Source: GCA-2786165 sp964625775 (lineage in GTDB: Bacteria > Pseudomonadota > Gammaproteobacteria > Legionellales > Legionellaceae). From it: a DNA stretch of 12,234 nucleotides. The translations under genes and the position numbers were made by a program. Positions 1 through 8,055 of the stretch are shown here, in pieces. The notes under the pieces are model-generated. The model was given only the letters and a program-made list of their open reading frames with translations, was not told where the DNA came from and ran no database searches. The stretch lies in NCBI GenBank assembly GCA_964625775.1, contig CAZVEH010000059.1:1-12234 (forward strand), in the 5' to 3' direction. Positions within the stretch are counted from its first letter, which is position 1. Every line of letters begins with the position of its first letter.

Positions 1-3000
1 GTCACCAAACAGGGTGATCTTAAACAGCTTGTCGCTTATTTGGTGTTTGAAGATACAGAATCTTTTTTTCAAAAAAAAGTGCGTGACTACAAATATAAAA
101 AAGACACATTTATAGCCAGAAATATTTTGACTTCGGATCTAACGATTCAGCTTGATCATGTAGCACTTGAGTGCGTTGAGATTGAAAAATTTACGAGAAG
201 AAAAACGTATAGAAAATTTTTACCAGATGCCTTTTATCAAGAAGATATACATAAAATTCTGAGCGAAGCCAGCGCATTATTGTCTCGCGTCAATAGTTCT
301 GAAAATCATAATGTACATCCAAAGTTAACAGACTTATATGATTTACTGGCTAACCTTTGCTCAATAAATTTACCGGAATATTTATTTCCGAAATACCGAT
401 ATCCTTCGAGTGGTAGTTTGTATTCGGTGGAAGTATATCTCTGTGTCTACGAACAAAAAAATATTCCGGGCGGCATATACAAACTAGATCCTCAGAATCA
501 CTCACTGTTGAGAGTTTCTGCACAAACTCCTAAGGCTAAACAAACCATTGCTTGCGAATTGTATTTGGTGGGCAATGTTACGTTACTTGAACATTTGTAT
601 GGTCAGGAAAGTGAAAAATTATTGTATATTGAGATAGGCTATCTTATTGGATTAATAGCTTTTTTAGTCGATTCTCTAGGTATTAAAATGACTTGGAGGA
701 ATTTTGGCGAGAGCGACCTAACCGTATTGAGTCAGGTAATGCCGAAGTGGGACGAAAACTGCGCTGTGGTGCAAGTGATATTGAATCCTAAGGACCTCAA
801 TTGTTTTGATTTACCAAAATTATTCATTGAAAATGAACAACATTCTTGTTACGTTGATCTACAAACTCAGCAATATACTAAATCTGAGCCTTTAAGTATC
901 ACCGGTTTGGGTGATGACGAAAATCTGTTGTATCAAACCCAGCAAACTAGTCTCTGTTTTTTTGAAAACAAGACATCTGTCCCATTGCTAAAAGATGAGC
1001 TTATTGTCAGTGGTATCTTCAGTCAGGTATTAATGGAGTTAGGCGTTACCCAGAATATTGGGTTTTGTCCCATAGGGTTATTTGATATCAAAAGCCATGT
1101 TTCTTTGCATCTGTTGATTTGTGGTTCTGTTTCAAATGAGCAGATTCAGTCGAAATATCCCTCTACATATCCTCAGCTGCAGTCTATTGAACGTATAAAG
1201 TTGTATTTATCGTCAAAATTACCAGCTTACATGATCCCATTGCATTTTGAGATGATTCCCAAAATACCGTTAACTCTTAATGGTAAAGTGAACAGGGCGG
1301 AGTTGCCCGAGATAGTGAATCAGCCGGAATTCTTACAGCAAACCATACCGGAAACAGAATACGAAGTTGAATTATCAAAAATATGGTCAGAATTACTGGG
1401 TGTTGAAAATGTATACCGTGAAATGGATTTTTTTACGGCCGGAGGCAATTCACTTACGGTGATTAGATTAACAGTTTCTATTATGCAACGGTATAACATC
1501 CAAATTCCTTTTTCTGTCATTTTTACCCATCGTACTTTGGAACGCCTTGCTGGTTTTCTTGCCTCCAAGATCGCTGGTGACCATAAACCGTATGCTGTTA
1601 CAATTAAAATTAACAAGGCTGAAAATATAACCCATGGTTTAGCATCAAAACAACAACAAAGTTTATGGATCGTTGATCAGCTTATTCATAAAAAACAACT
1701 ATATAATATTTCATTGGTCATGGAGTTTTCGGGGCAGGTTAATTTACACGCCTTAAATGCCGCTATTAATTGTATTGTTCAAAAACATGATGCTACTAGA
1801 ACATATTTTCAGCAAACAGATGATGGGCTAGTTCAGCTGATACATCCTTATGAAAAAATAACTATTGAGTCAATTTCTTTCAATAAGAACCTATGGAGTA
1901 GTATCCAGGATTTTATTAATTACGCCTTTGATTTAGAAAAAGATTTATTGTTTAAATGTGGATACTTGTCAAAAGATAAAGGAGGCCTATATTTCATATG
2001 TTTGATTCATCATATAGTTGCAGATGGTTGGTCAATTGGGGTTTTGATGAAGGAAATAGCCAACTATTACAGCTTATTTTTAGATCACAATCATTGTGAA
2101 AGTACTAGTTTACTCCCCCTGCAATACTTAGATTATAGTGAATGGCAAAGAGAATGGCAGTGCTCGGAATCTTATGCCAAACAATTGAATTATTGGAAAA
2201 ATAACCTTATCAATGTGCCTTTGTATTCAGAATTGCCGACAGATTACTTGCGCCCAGAAATACTCGAATTTAGCGGAAAAACCATAACTGGCTTTATCGA
2301 TAAAAATGCGGTTACTCGTTTGGAAACACTAGCGCGTACTCACGACATGACACTATTTATGGTTTTGTTTTCTGCTTTTTCGATGCTTTTTCATAAATTG
2401 ACACTTATAACTGATTTTGTTATTGGAACACCAGTTGCTAATCGAGGGAATCTTGATCTAGAGCATTTGGTTGGTTATTTTGTGAACCTCTTGCCTTTGC
2501 GAGTCAATTTTGAAAAAGAAGTGACCCTTCTGAATTTATTGATGCATATCAAAGAAATTGTGATTGCAGCTATTGAAAATCAAACAGTGCCTTTTGAAGA
2601 CATGATTGAAAAAAGTGTTGTAAAAAGAGAGCTTAATAGACAACCATTGTGTCAAATTGTTTTTGTTCTGCAAAATACTGATCCAGAACAATTTTCTGTT
2701 CCAGGCGTATTAATTCAAAGGGTTTATGTTCCTGAAATGCTCGTGAAATATGATCTGGTTGTTGAGCTTATTCAAAAGCAAGAGGGCATAGCAGTCAATT
2801 ACCATTATTCAACGGAACTCTTTGAGTCCGAAAGAATACAGGGGTATTTGGATTATTATCTAGCAGTGACCCATGAGTTTGGTATGCAAACTAAGATGTC
2901 AAATAATTTAGCCTCTTGGTCATTTGATGTTAAAAATAAGCCTGAATATTTCTTAAAACAATGGAACCCCAATATTGACTATTTTGCATGCGAAAAGAAT

Positions 3001-6000
3001 ATTTTAGATGTGTTCAGTACTGTTTCTAAGAAATTCTCAAAACGACCAGCACTTGAATATGGTGGAACATCAATCTCTTACAAAGAGTTAGAAAAACGGG
3101 CAAATAATTTAGCCATATTACTGTCGGACAGGGTGACAAAATCTACAGACACAATAGGACTCTTTTTAGAACCTCATCCTGATATCATTATTGCGATGTT
3201 GGCTGTTTTGAAGCTTGGATTAACTTATTTACCGCTAGATCCTAAACTTCCCTCTGAACGACTAAAGTTTATTGTTGATGACTCTAAGCTTAAAGTGGTT
3301 ATTTCTAAATCGGAGCACAGTTACTTACAATCGATTTGCCAAATGATACGTCTGGATCACTGTGATTTGGACACTGATGTTTCATTTGTTTGTATGCCCG
3401 AGTTTGATAATAATAAACCCGCTTATATCATTTACACCTCGGGTACTACGGGTAAACCAAAAGGAGTCGTAATTACTCACTACAGTTTACTTAGACTTTT
3501 TTATGCTGTGGATGACTATTTTCGATTTACTGAATCAGACAGATGGTTCCTTTTCCATGCTCCATCTTTTGATTTTTCTGTTTGGGAAATTTGGGGTGCT
3601 CTATTGTTCGGTGGCTGCCTAGTTATTCCAACACAGCCGGTTTACGCAAGCATGGCTAGCATGCCTCAATTCGTGCAAGAGCATAGAATAACCATTCTTA
3701 ATCAAACGCCGTCTGCATTTTATAGTATGTTTCATCATATTTTGGCCGCGGAAGCATACCAACATTTGCGCCATATTATTTTTGGTGGAGAAACTCTTGA
3801 TATTAGGACAATTAAACCTTGGATAGATGCCACTGAAGGATTACTTCATACCACAAATATGTATGGAATTACGGAAACAACAGTTCACAATACATTGCTA
3901 CCTGTAACAACAGATACATTTTTACAATTACACTATGGGAATATGATAGGTTTTCCATTAAATGATGTTGGCTTTTACATCCTTAACGAAGATTTATCCC
4001 CAACACCATTTTATATGGTTGGTGAAATTTTTATTAGTGGGCCTGGTGTTGCTGCTGGATACCTACATAACAATGATTTGAACAAGAAAAAATTTATACC
4101 TAACCCCTATATGTTGCAAATAATTCCTGAGCATAGCCACGCGCACGAAAAGCTTTATCGTACAGGCGATTTAGCGTGTTTTATTCCAGGGACAGGGTTT
4201 GTATATAAGGGCAGAAATGACAAACAAATTAAACTGAGGGGCTTTAGGATTGAGCTCGATGAAATCAATCAAGTCTTATTATCCCATCCAGATGTCTTGC
4301 AATGTCATACAATTATCAATAACAAACCCGGCGAAGAAAATAAGCTTATCTCATATGTGGTTACTACTTTAGACGCGGTAACATGCGATAAAAAATTATA
4401 TGAGTTTTGTTTTGATAAATTACAAGACCATATGATTCCGTCAATATTTGTGGCTATGGATGCATTTCCTATGACTGCAAATGGTAAATTAGATGTTTTA
4501 GCCTTACCCAAAGAAAACAACAACCATAGATCAAAAAACATTCTGTATGACAAAAAAGTTACAGATGATGAGGCGTTTGTTGCGAGTATTTGGAAGGAAG
4601 TTCTGAACATTGATCACGTGATACCTACAGATAACTTTTTTAGATTAGGAGGTAATTCATTATTGGCGGCTAAAGTTATTTTTTTGTTAAAAGAAAGAAC
4701 AAAAAACCAGTTTTCATTAGTAGACTTATTTAAAAATCCAATATTAAGCGACTTTTCTTTTTTGATGACATCCGCTAATAATGCTAACAAACTGCATATT
4801 CCGACGCAAATTGAGAAATATCCTTTGTCTTTATACCAGAAGAGGTTGTTTTTTGCTCAGCGCTTAAGCTTGGATCAATCTGTATATAATGTGCCTTACG
4901 CATGCTTGCTGTTGGGTGTTTTGAATACTGATATTTTGCATCAGGCGCTGCAAATTACCGCGTTACACTTTGATCAGTTGAAAATTGCTGTAGACATGAA
5001 AAGAGAAGGTGCTCTAGAGCAAACAATATTCGATAATGTTAATTTGAATATAGATGTTTTCAGCACAGACAGTTGTTATTCGGATATTGAAGCCAAGAAA
5101 TATATGGTGGCGTTCTACGCGCAACCAATCGCATTAGATGTGGCTCCTCTAATGCGTGTTCAATTAATCAGTTTTCCTGATAAAAAATACTTGCTTTTAT
5201 ACTCTCTGAGTCATGTGATTTGTGATGCAGTTTCTCTTGATATTTTCAATCAATTATTGCATCAAATGTATAATGACTTGTCAGATAAAAGACGAAGCGA
5301 TGAACCTGCTTTTCAATATCTCCGCTACGTTGATCTTGTTCACGAAATCAATCAAATCGGAGAGCAGTTTAAAGCTGATTTCTGGAAAAATTACCTCAGT
5401 AATCTTCCGAATTTAAGTACTTTTCCTAGCGAGTATCCGAGATCAACTATACAAGATTATCATGCTGATAATTTTGTATTTCATTTAAGAGGGAGTGACT
5501 ACGATGCCATTAAGAAGTTTTGTGAAACAGAGGGGCTCACATTTTTTCAATTAATATTTTTTACATTTTTTTTATTATTATATCTCTACACAGATCAAGA
5601 TGATTTTTGCGTGGGAATACTGGTGTCGAATCGTCATAAATTCAATAACTCTCAGCGAGTTTTTGGAAATTTTATCGATACTTTACCTGTGCGTTTTAGG
5701 TTTTCAGACACAAAGAATGTTGAGTCTTTACTTCAAGATTTCATTTGTAATCTTATGGAGGTATTATCACAAGAAAACTATCACTTTGATTCAATAGTTT
5801 CCGCATTAAACCCTGAGCGTGATACAGCAAAACATCCTTTTTTTCAGACTTTATTCAATTTTATTTATGAAGGCGATACTTTAGATTCATTGGGTTTGAA
5901 GGGTTGTGAAACGGTGAGTCTCAACCCCGTATTTCCTTATTGCAAATTTGATATGAGTGTTACGTGTAAAGATAATGGAAAAGAGCTTTGTTTTGTTATT

Positions 6001-8055
6001 GATTATGCGACTGCGCTGTATAATGAAACCAGTATGAGTGACTTGATGAAAAATCTGGTTTTTCTTCTACACAAAATACGGCTATGTAAAACTTCATCTA
6101 TAAGCGACATTGCAGAGTTTGATCCCGAGACAGTACCGGTTTTGGATTCAGTTATTGCATGCGATAGTCAGCAGCTTACTTTGTTGGATCTTTTTAACAA
6201 TAGTCTTAAACAAGTCGATGCTACGTCAATCGCTATTTATGAGGCACATAAAGTCATTACTTATCATCAACTTGATCAAATTTCTAATAATTTTGCTAGC
6301 GTTCTAAAAATAAATGGAATGAACCAAGGAGATGTGATTGCTATAGAAAATATTAAAACATCGGATTTTATTATTGCTATGTTAGCTATTTTAAAGTTGG
6401 GTGCAACATACTTACCTGTTGATTTGACTGGTCCGCAACAAAGGATTCAAAGAATTTTAATGATTTCAAAAGCAAAAATATTAGTGAGGTTTAAGGAGAC
6501 AGAATTAAATAATATAACTCTGAGAACTTTGTTTTTTTCTCAGGATTGCTCTTACAGCTCTCCAATAAAAGGTAGTGAAATAAATTCTGAAATTGGTAAA
6601 AATCATTTGGCGTATATTCTGTTTACCTCGGGGACGACCGGAATACCTAAAGGGATCAAAGTCTCGCATCACTCTGTCGTTAATTTGCTAATAGATTATC
6701 AAAAACGTGCCAAAGTTACGCCTTTTCAAAGGCACACTTGGTGGACTTCGGGTACATTTGATGTTTCGGTTTTTGAAATATGGCTAGCTTTGGTTACTGG
6801 CGGGGAATTATATATTGTTGGTGACGATGTTAGATTGGATAAAATTAAATTGCTAGAGTTTTATCATCAACATGCGATCCAATATCTATATATGCCAAAT
6901 TTTATTCTAAAGACCTTTGCAGAGCATTGTGAAACTCATGCTCATCTATTTTCAATAGAATCCATATTGGTTGGGGTAGAACCAATATCATTAGAGCTCC
7001 TAAAGCGCATAAAAACATTGATGCCTAAGGTGCAAATTATTAATGGATATGGGCCTACAGAAGCCACGGTGATGACAACCTGTTTTACTGTGACGGCAGA
7101 TAACGTAATGCGCAACCAAATAACGCCCATAGGAAAGCCCATAGCCAATAGTAAAATATTTATCTTAAATCGCCACTATAAAGTTGTACCCAGACATGTG
7201 GTTGGTGAAATTTATATTGCCGGTCATTGTCTCTCTAACGGCTATATTTATGAGGAACAAAACCAAGGGTCTTTTATCCGACTTCCCCATCTGTACGATG
7301 GTGTGTTGTATAAAACATCTGATTTTGGCAGAGTACTAACGGATGGTAACATTGAATTTGTGATTAGAGCGACGGATTACGCTAAAATTAATGGTTATCG
7401 CATCGCTTTAGGAGAGATTGAAAATGCATTACGCCAGTTAGAAGGATGTACTAATGCATTTGTCACAATTGAAAGCTCATCTATTCATGCCTATCTAGAG
7501 TTAGCTAATTATTGTGGAAGTTATCACAATAAAATACTGGCTATGGAGACTCGAAAAAAATTAAGAAATATCTTGCCTTTATATATGATTCCAAGTCTTT
7601 TCTATTTTTATTCTCACTTTTTGTTAACCGATTCTGGAAAAATTGACAAAAAAGCCACCATTCATCACAAAGACAAGCACGGGTCGTGCGATGAGGGGTT
7701 GTTCGTAGTCCCTGATTCAGAAGATTCTAACAATGTCATGCTAACTATTAGGCAACTCTGGCAATCTATTTTGCCAGAAAAAAAATTTTCAAATGATGAT
7801 AATTTTTTTGATCTTGGTGGTCATTCTGGGTTAGTGATTAGTTTGCATGAATTGATGTTAAAGGCTTTTCCATATAAACAAATAACGATAATAGATTATT
7901 TTAAATACGTTACTGTACGTGCTTTTTCTGATTTTATTCAGTCAGAAAATGAACATTCATCACTAAATTTGGCAAATGAGCCATTTCCTAAAAGAAGAAT
8001 AAAGCGCAAACGCTCTGGAGTAAATAAATCATGTCTCACTCAGAAAATGACATAG
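1..8055 (+). CDS. Multimodular NRPS, 5'-partial: (A)-Ox-T / C-A(Thr)-T / C-A-T
   Basis: This gene encodes a cytoplasmic peptide-assembly megasynthase. The frame is open from base 1, and its first residues (LKQLVAYLV) are the post-A8 region of an adenylation domain, so the true start lies upstream and the GTG at 40 is not a start. The visible part is 2684 residues, numbered here from base 1. Domains in order: A1 tail with inserted oxidase (1-440), T1 (451-524, Ser484), C2 (545-965, HHIVADG 670-676), A2 (990-1505), T2 (1519-1590, Ser1553), C3 (1600-2040, SHVICDA 1737-1743), A3 (2058-2555), T3 (2579-2646, Ser2609), then a basic tail ending at TAG 8053-8055. There is no epimerase, methyltransferase or thioesterase, so the peptide is expected to pass to the overlapping downstream PKS. 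Module assignment is secure from core motifs. The product is unknown, and I do not recognise a specific characterised cluster. Confidence 0.96.
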   Translation, partial: VTKQGDLKQLVAYLVFEDTESFFQKKVRDYKYKKDTFIARNILTSDLTIQLDHVALECVEIEKFTRRKTYRKFLPDAFYQEDIHKILSEASALLSRVNSSENHNVHPKLTDLYDLLANLCSINLPEYLFPKYRYPSSGSLYSVEVYLCVYEQKNIPGGIYKLDPQNHSLLRVSAQTPKAKQTIACELYLVGNVTLLEHLYGQESEKLLYIEIGYLIGLIAFLVDSLGIKMTWRNFGESDLTVLSQVMPKWDENCAVVQVILNPKDLNCFDLPKLFIENEQHSCYVDLQTQQYTKSEPLSITGLGDDENLLYQTQQTSLCFFENKTSVPLLKDELIVSGIFSQVLMELGVTQNIGFCPIGLFDIKSHVSLHLLICGSVSNEQIQSKYPSTYPQLQSIERIKLYLSSKLPAYMIPLHFEMIPKIPLTLNGKVNRAELPEIVNQPEFLQQTIPETEYEVELSKIWSELLGVENVYREMDFFTAGGNSLTVIRLTVSIMQRYNIQIPFSVIFTHRTLERLAGFLASKIAGDHKPYAVTIKINKAENITHGLASKQQQSLWIVDQLIHKKQLYNISLVMEFSGQVNLHALNAAINCIVQKHDATRTYFQQTDDGLVQLIHPYEKITIESISFNKNLWSSIQDFINYAFDLEKDLLFKCGYLSKDKGGLYFICLIHHIVADGWSIGVLMKEIANYYSLFLDHNHCESTSLLPLQYLDYSEWQREWQCSESYAKQLNYWKNNLINVPLYSELPTDYLRPEILEFSGKTITGFIDKNAVTRLETLARTHDMTLFMVLFSAFSMLFHKLTLITDFVIGTPVANRGNLDLEHLVGYFVNLLPLRVNFEKEVTLLNLLMHIKEIVIAAIENQTVPFEDMIEKSVVKRELNRQPLCQIVFVLQNTDPEQFSVPGVLIQRVYVPEMLVKYDLVVELIQKQEGIAVNYHYSTELFESERIQGYLDYYLAVTHEFGMQTKMSNNLASWSFDVKNKPEYFLKQWNPNIDYFACEKNILDVFSTVSKKFSKRPALEYGGTSISYKELEKRANNLAILLSDRVTKSTDTIGLFLEPHPDIIIAMLAVLKLGLTYLPLDPKLPSERLKFIVDDSKLKVVISKSEHSYLQSICQMIRLDHCDLDTDVSFVCMPEFDNNKPAYIIYTSGTTGKPKGVVITHYSLLRLFYAVDDYFRFTESDRWFLFHAPSFDFSVWEIWGALLFGGCLVIPTQPVYASMASMPQFVQEHRITILNQTPSAFYSMFHHILAAEAYQHLRHIIFGGETLDIRTIKPWIDATEGLLHTTNMYGITETTVHNTLLPVTTDTFLQLHYGNMIGFPLNDVGFYILNEDLSPTPFYMVGEIFISGPGVAAGYLHNNDLNKKKFIPNPYMLQIIPEHSHAHEKLYRTGDLACFIPGTGFVYKGRNDKQIKLRGFRIELDEINQVLLSHPDVLQCHTIINNKPGEENKLISYVVTTLDAVTCDKKLYEFCFDKLQDHMIPSIFVAMDAFPMTANGKLDVLALPKENNNHRSKNILYDKKVTDDEAFVASIWKEVLNIDHVIPTDNFFRLGGNSLLAAKVIFLLKERTKNQFSLVDLFKNPILSDFSFLMTSANNANKLHIPTQIEKYPLSLYQKRLFFAQRLSLDQSVYNVPYACLLLGVLNTDILHQALQITALHFDQLKIAVDMKREGALEQTIFDNVNLNIDVFSTDSCYSDIEAKKYMVAFYAQPIALDVAPLMRVQLISFPDKKYLLLYSLSHVICDAVSLDIFNQLLHQMYNDLSDKRRSDEPAFQYLRYVDLVHEINQIGEQFKADFWKNYLSNLPNLSTFPSEYPRSTIQDYHADNFVFHLRGSDYDAIKKFCETEGLTFFQLIFFTFFLLLYLYTDQDDFCVGILVSNRHKFNNSQRVFGNFIDTLPVRFRFSDTKNVESLLQDFICNLMEVLSQENYHFDSIVSALNPERDTAKHPFFQTLFNFIYEGDTLDSLGLKGCETVSLNPVFPYCKFDMSVTCKDNGKELCFVIDYATALYNETSMSDLMKNLVFLLHKIRLCKTSSISDIAEFDPETVPVLDSVIACDSQQLTLLDLFNNSLKQVDATSIAIYEAHKVITYHQLDQISNNFASVLKINGMNQGDVIAIENIKTSDFIIAMLAILKLGATYLPVDLTGPQQRIQRILMISKAKILVRFKETELNNITLRTLFFSQDCSYSSPIKGSEINSEIGKNHLAYILFTSGTTGIPKGIKVSHHSVVNLLIDYQKRAKVTPFQRHTWWTSGTFDVSVFEIWLALVTGGELYIVGDDVRLDKIKLLEFYHQHAIQYLYMPNFILKTFAEHCETHAHLFSIESILVGVEPISLELLKRIKTLMPKVQIINGYGPTEATVMTTCFTVTADNVMRNQITPIGKPIANSKIFILNRHYKVVPRHVVGEIYIAGHCLSNGYIYEEQNQGSFIRLPHLYDGVLYKTSDFGRVLTDGNIEFVIRATDYAKINGYRIALGEIENALRQLEGCTNAFVTIESSSIHAYLELANYCGSYHNKILAMETRKKLRNILPLYMIPSLFYFYSHFLLTDSGKIDKKATIHHKDKHGSCDEGLFVVPDSEDSNNVMLTIRQLWQSILPEKKFSNDDNFFDLGGHSGLVISLHELMLKAFPYKQITIIDYFKYVTVRAFSDFIQSENEHSSLNLANEPFPKRRIKRKRSGVNKSCLTQKMT
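160..1135 (+). other. Nitroreductase-like oxidase (Ox) domain embedded in A1
   Basis: This is a flavin-dependent oxidase of the SagB/McbC-like nitroreductase family, as found inside A domains of thiazole-forming NRPS modules (EpoB, MtaD) and of indigoidine synthetases. Visible signs are an RRKTYRKF start (about 193-216), RYPSSGSLYSVEVYL (397-441, the family's SxGGLYPV-type motif), a GIYKLDPQNHSLL segment, YGQESEKLLYIEIGY (598-642, the family's YG..s..f..lEaGy), and IGFCPIG (1057-1077). It sits between LVAYLV and the A9 motif LPAYMIP, the known A8/A9 insertion point. The predicted job is oxidation of a thiazoline/oxazoline to the azole, or dehydrogenation of the bound residue. The upstream condensation or cyclisation domain is not in view, so these cannot be told apart. 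The motif order is unusual (see findings). Confidence 0.85.
1190..1320 (+). other. A1 C-terminal subdomain (motifs A9-A10)
   Basis: After the oxidase the adenylation fold resumes with LPAYMIP (A9, from 1219) and NGKVNR (A10, 1279-1296). The A10 lysine that contacts the adenylate is present at 1285-1287. Together with bases 1-150 this is all of A1 that is visible. The A3-A5 pocket lies upstream, so its substrate cannot be read. Cysteine or serine would be expected if the module makes an azole, but that is inference from the oxidase alone. Confidence 0.88.
1351..1575 (+). other. Peptidyl carrier domain T1
   Basis: This is a four-helix carrier with the FFTAGGNSL phosphopantetheine site. The modified serine is codon 1450-1452 (Ser484). 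The preceding ELSKIWSELLGV helix and the following FSVIFTHRTLERLAGFL segment fit a PCP. It would carry the oxidised residue made by the A1-Ox unit. Confidence 0.92.
1633..2900 (+). other. Condensation domain C2, LCL-like
   Basis: This domain forms the peptide bond between the T1-bound chain and the residue on T2. Core motifs are present in order: C1-like SKQQQSLWIVDQL, C3 HHIVADGWS (2008-2034) with both histidines and the Asp/Gly intact, C4-like YSEWQ, C5 IGTPVANR..VGYFVNLLPLR, C6 NQTVPFEDMIE, and C7 RELNRQPLCQIVF. The HHIVADGWSIGVL form and the absence of an upstream epimerase favour an L-donor (LCL) subtype over DCL. It is not a cyclisation domain, because it lacks the DxxxxD motif. Confidence 0.92.
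2968..4515 (+). other. Adenylation domain A2, predicted L-threonine
   Basis: This domain activates an amino acid as the aminoacyl-AMP and loads it on T2. Motifs visible: A3 YIIYTSGTTGKPKG (from 3424), A4 FDFSVWE (3568-3588), A5 MYGITET (about 3859-3879), A7 LYRTGDLA, A8 GRNDKQIKLRGFRIEL, and A10 NGK with Lys at 4486-4488. Aligning by eye to GrsA, the ten pocket residues read D-F-W-N-I-G-M-V-H-K (D at 3571, F 3574, W 3583). This is the classic threonine specificity code, and the VHNTL sequence after TETT is also typical of Thr domains. No insertion is seen within this domain. Confidence 0.9.
4555..4775 (+). other. Peptidyl carrier domain T2
   Basis: The DNFFRLGGNSLLAAK motif places the phosphopantetheine serine at codon 4657-4659 (Ser1553). 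A preceding FVASIWKEVLNI helix fits the PCP fold. It holds the threonyl residue and the growing chain before C3. Confidence 0.93.
4798..6120 (+). other. Condensation domain C3 with variant SHVICDA active-site motif
   Basis: The overall condensation fold is recognisable: YPLSLYQKRLFFAQRLS (C1), FGNFIDTLPVRF (C5), ENYHFDSIV (C6-like) and RDTAKHPFFQTLFNF (C7-like). The HHxxxDG motif is SHVICDA (5209-5229): the first His is Ser and the terminal Gly is Ala, while the second His (catalytic, codon 5212) and the Asp (5224) are kept. It should join the Thr-bearing chain to the residue on T3, or may do something more specialised. The frame is intact across the region, so these are substitutions and not a break. 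Confidence 0.88.
6172..7665 (+). other. Adenylation domain A3, unassigned (hydrophobic pocket)
   Basis: A3 YILFTSGTTGIPKG (from 6613), A4 FDVSVFE (6757-6777), A5 GYGPTEATV, A9 LPLYMIPSLF and A10 SGKIDKK (Lys 7639-7641) are clear. By eye against GrsA the pocket reads D-V-F-Y-L-G-G-V-M-K (D at 6760, V 6763, F 6772). I do not match this to a standard code; its character suggests an aliphatic or other hydrophobic residue. A7 is YKTSDF rather than YRTGDL, A8 is RATDYAKINGYRIALGEIE rather than GRxDxQVKIRGxRIELGEIE, and the usual GGE is GVE. The key A7 Asp and A10 Lys remain, so activity is plausible but not assured. Confidence 0.85.
7735..7945 (+). other. Peptidyl carrier domain T3
   Basis: The DNFFDLGGHSGLVI motif places the phosphopantetheine serine at 7825-7827 (Ser2609). 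The site is GGHS, whereas T1 and T2 have GGNS. As the last carrier of the NRPS it must deliver the peptide to the KS of the next protein. Confidence 0.92.
7946..8055 (+). other. Basic C-terminal tail of the NRPS, candidate docking segment
   Basis: After T3 the protein ends in a short linker, then a lysine/arginine-rich stretch PKRRIKRKRSGVNKS, and stops at 8053-8055. The last eight residues (SCLTQKMT) come from the stretch that overlaps the next gene. Charged C-terminal tails on carrier domains often serve as protein-protein docking elements between assembly-line subunits. That role here is inferred from position and charge only. Confidence 0.45.
8017..8020 (+). promoter_or_regulatory. Shine-Dalgarno site for the downstream PKS gene
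   Basis: A GGAG core (within ctggag) sits 10 bases upstream of the ATG at 8031, inside the NRPS coding sequence. It supports this ATG as the real start and implies direct initiation or translational coupling of the overlapping gene. Confidence 0.7.

Noticed and set aside
40..42. GTG at 40 as the start of the NRPS gene
   Set aside because: The same frame is open to base 1 and the upstream codons read as adenylation-domain sequence (LKQLVAYLV continues across the GTG); there is no Shine-Dalgarno site. The gene is truncated by the window edge.
1320..1616. Antisense reading frame of 98 codons
   Set aside because: It lies opposite the conserved T1 carrier domain, has no recognisable protein features, and is explained as a shadow of the real gene. 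The same holds for minus-strand frames at 4305-4610, 6942-7148, 8407-8619, 8616-8876, 10313-10522 and 11806-12024.
1633..2900. C2 as a heterocyclisation (Cy) domain acting with the oxidase
   Set aside because: The active-site motif is HHIVADG, not DxxxxD. Any Cy partner of the oxidase must lie upstream of the window.
5209..5229. C3 motif change as a frameshift or pseudogene
   Set aside because: The frame is open on both sides for thousands of bases and the flanking condensation motifs are intact, so these are substitutions within a maintained domain.
5222..5416. Short + strand frames within the NRPS (also 5600-5797 and 6110-6307)
   Set aside because: They overlap C3 and A3 in a different frame, show no ribosome binding site, and read as low-complexity hydrophobic translation of AT-rich DNA.
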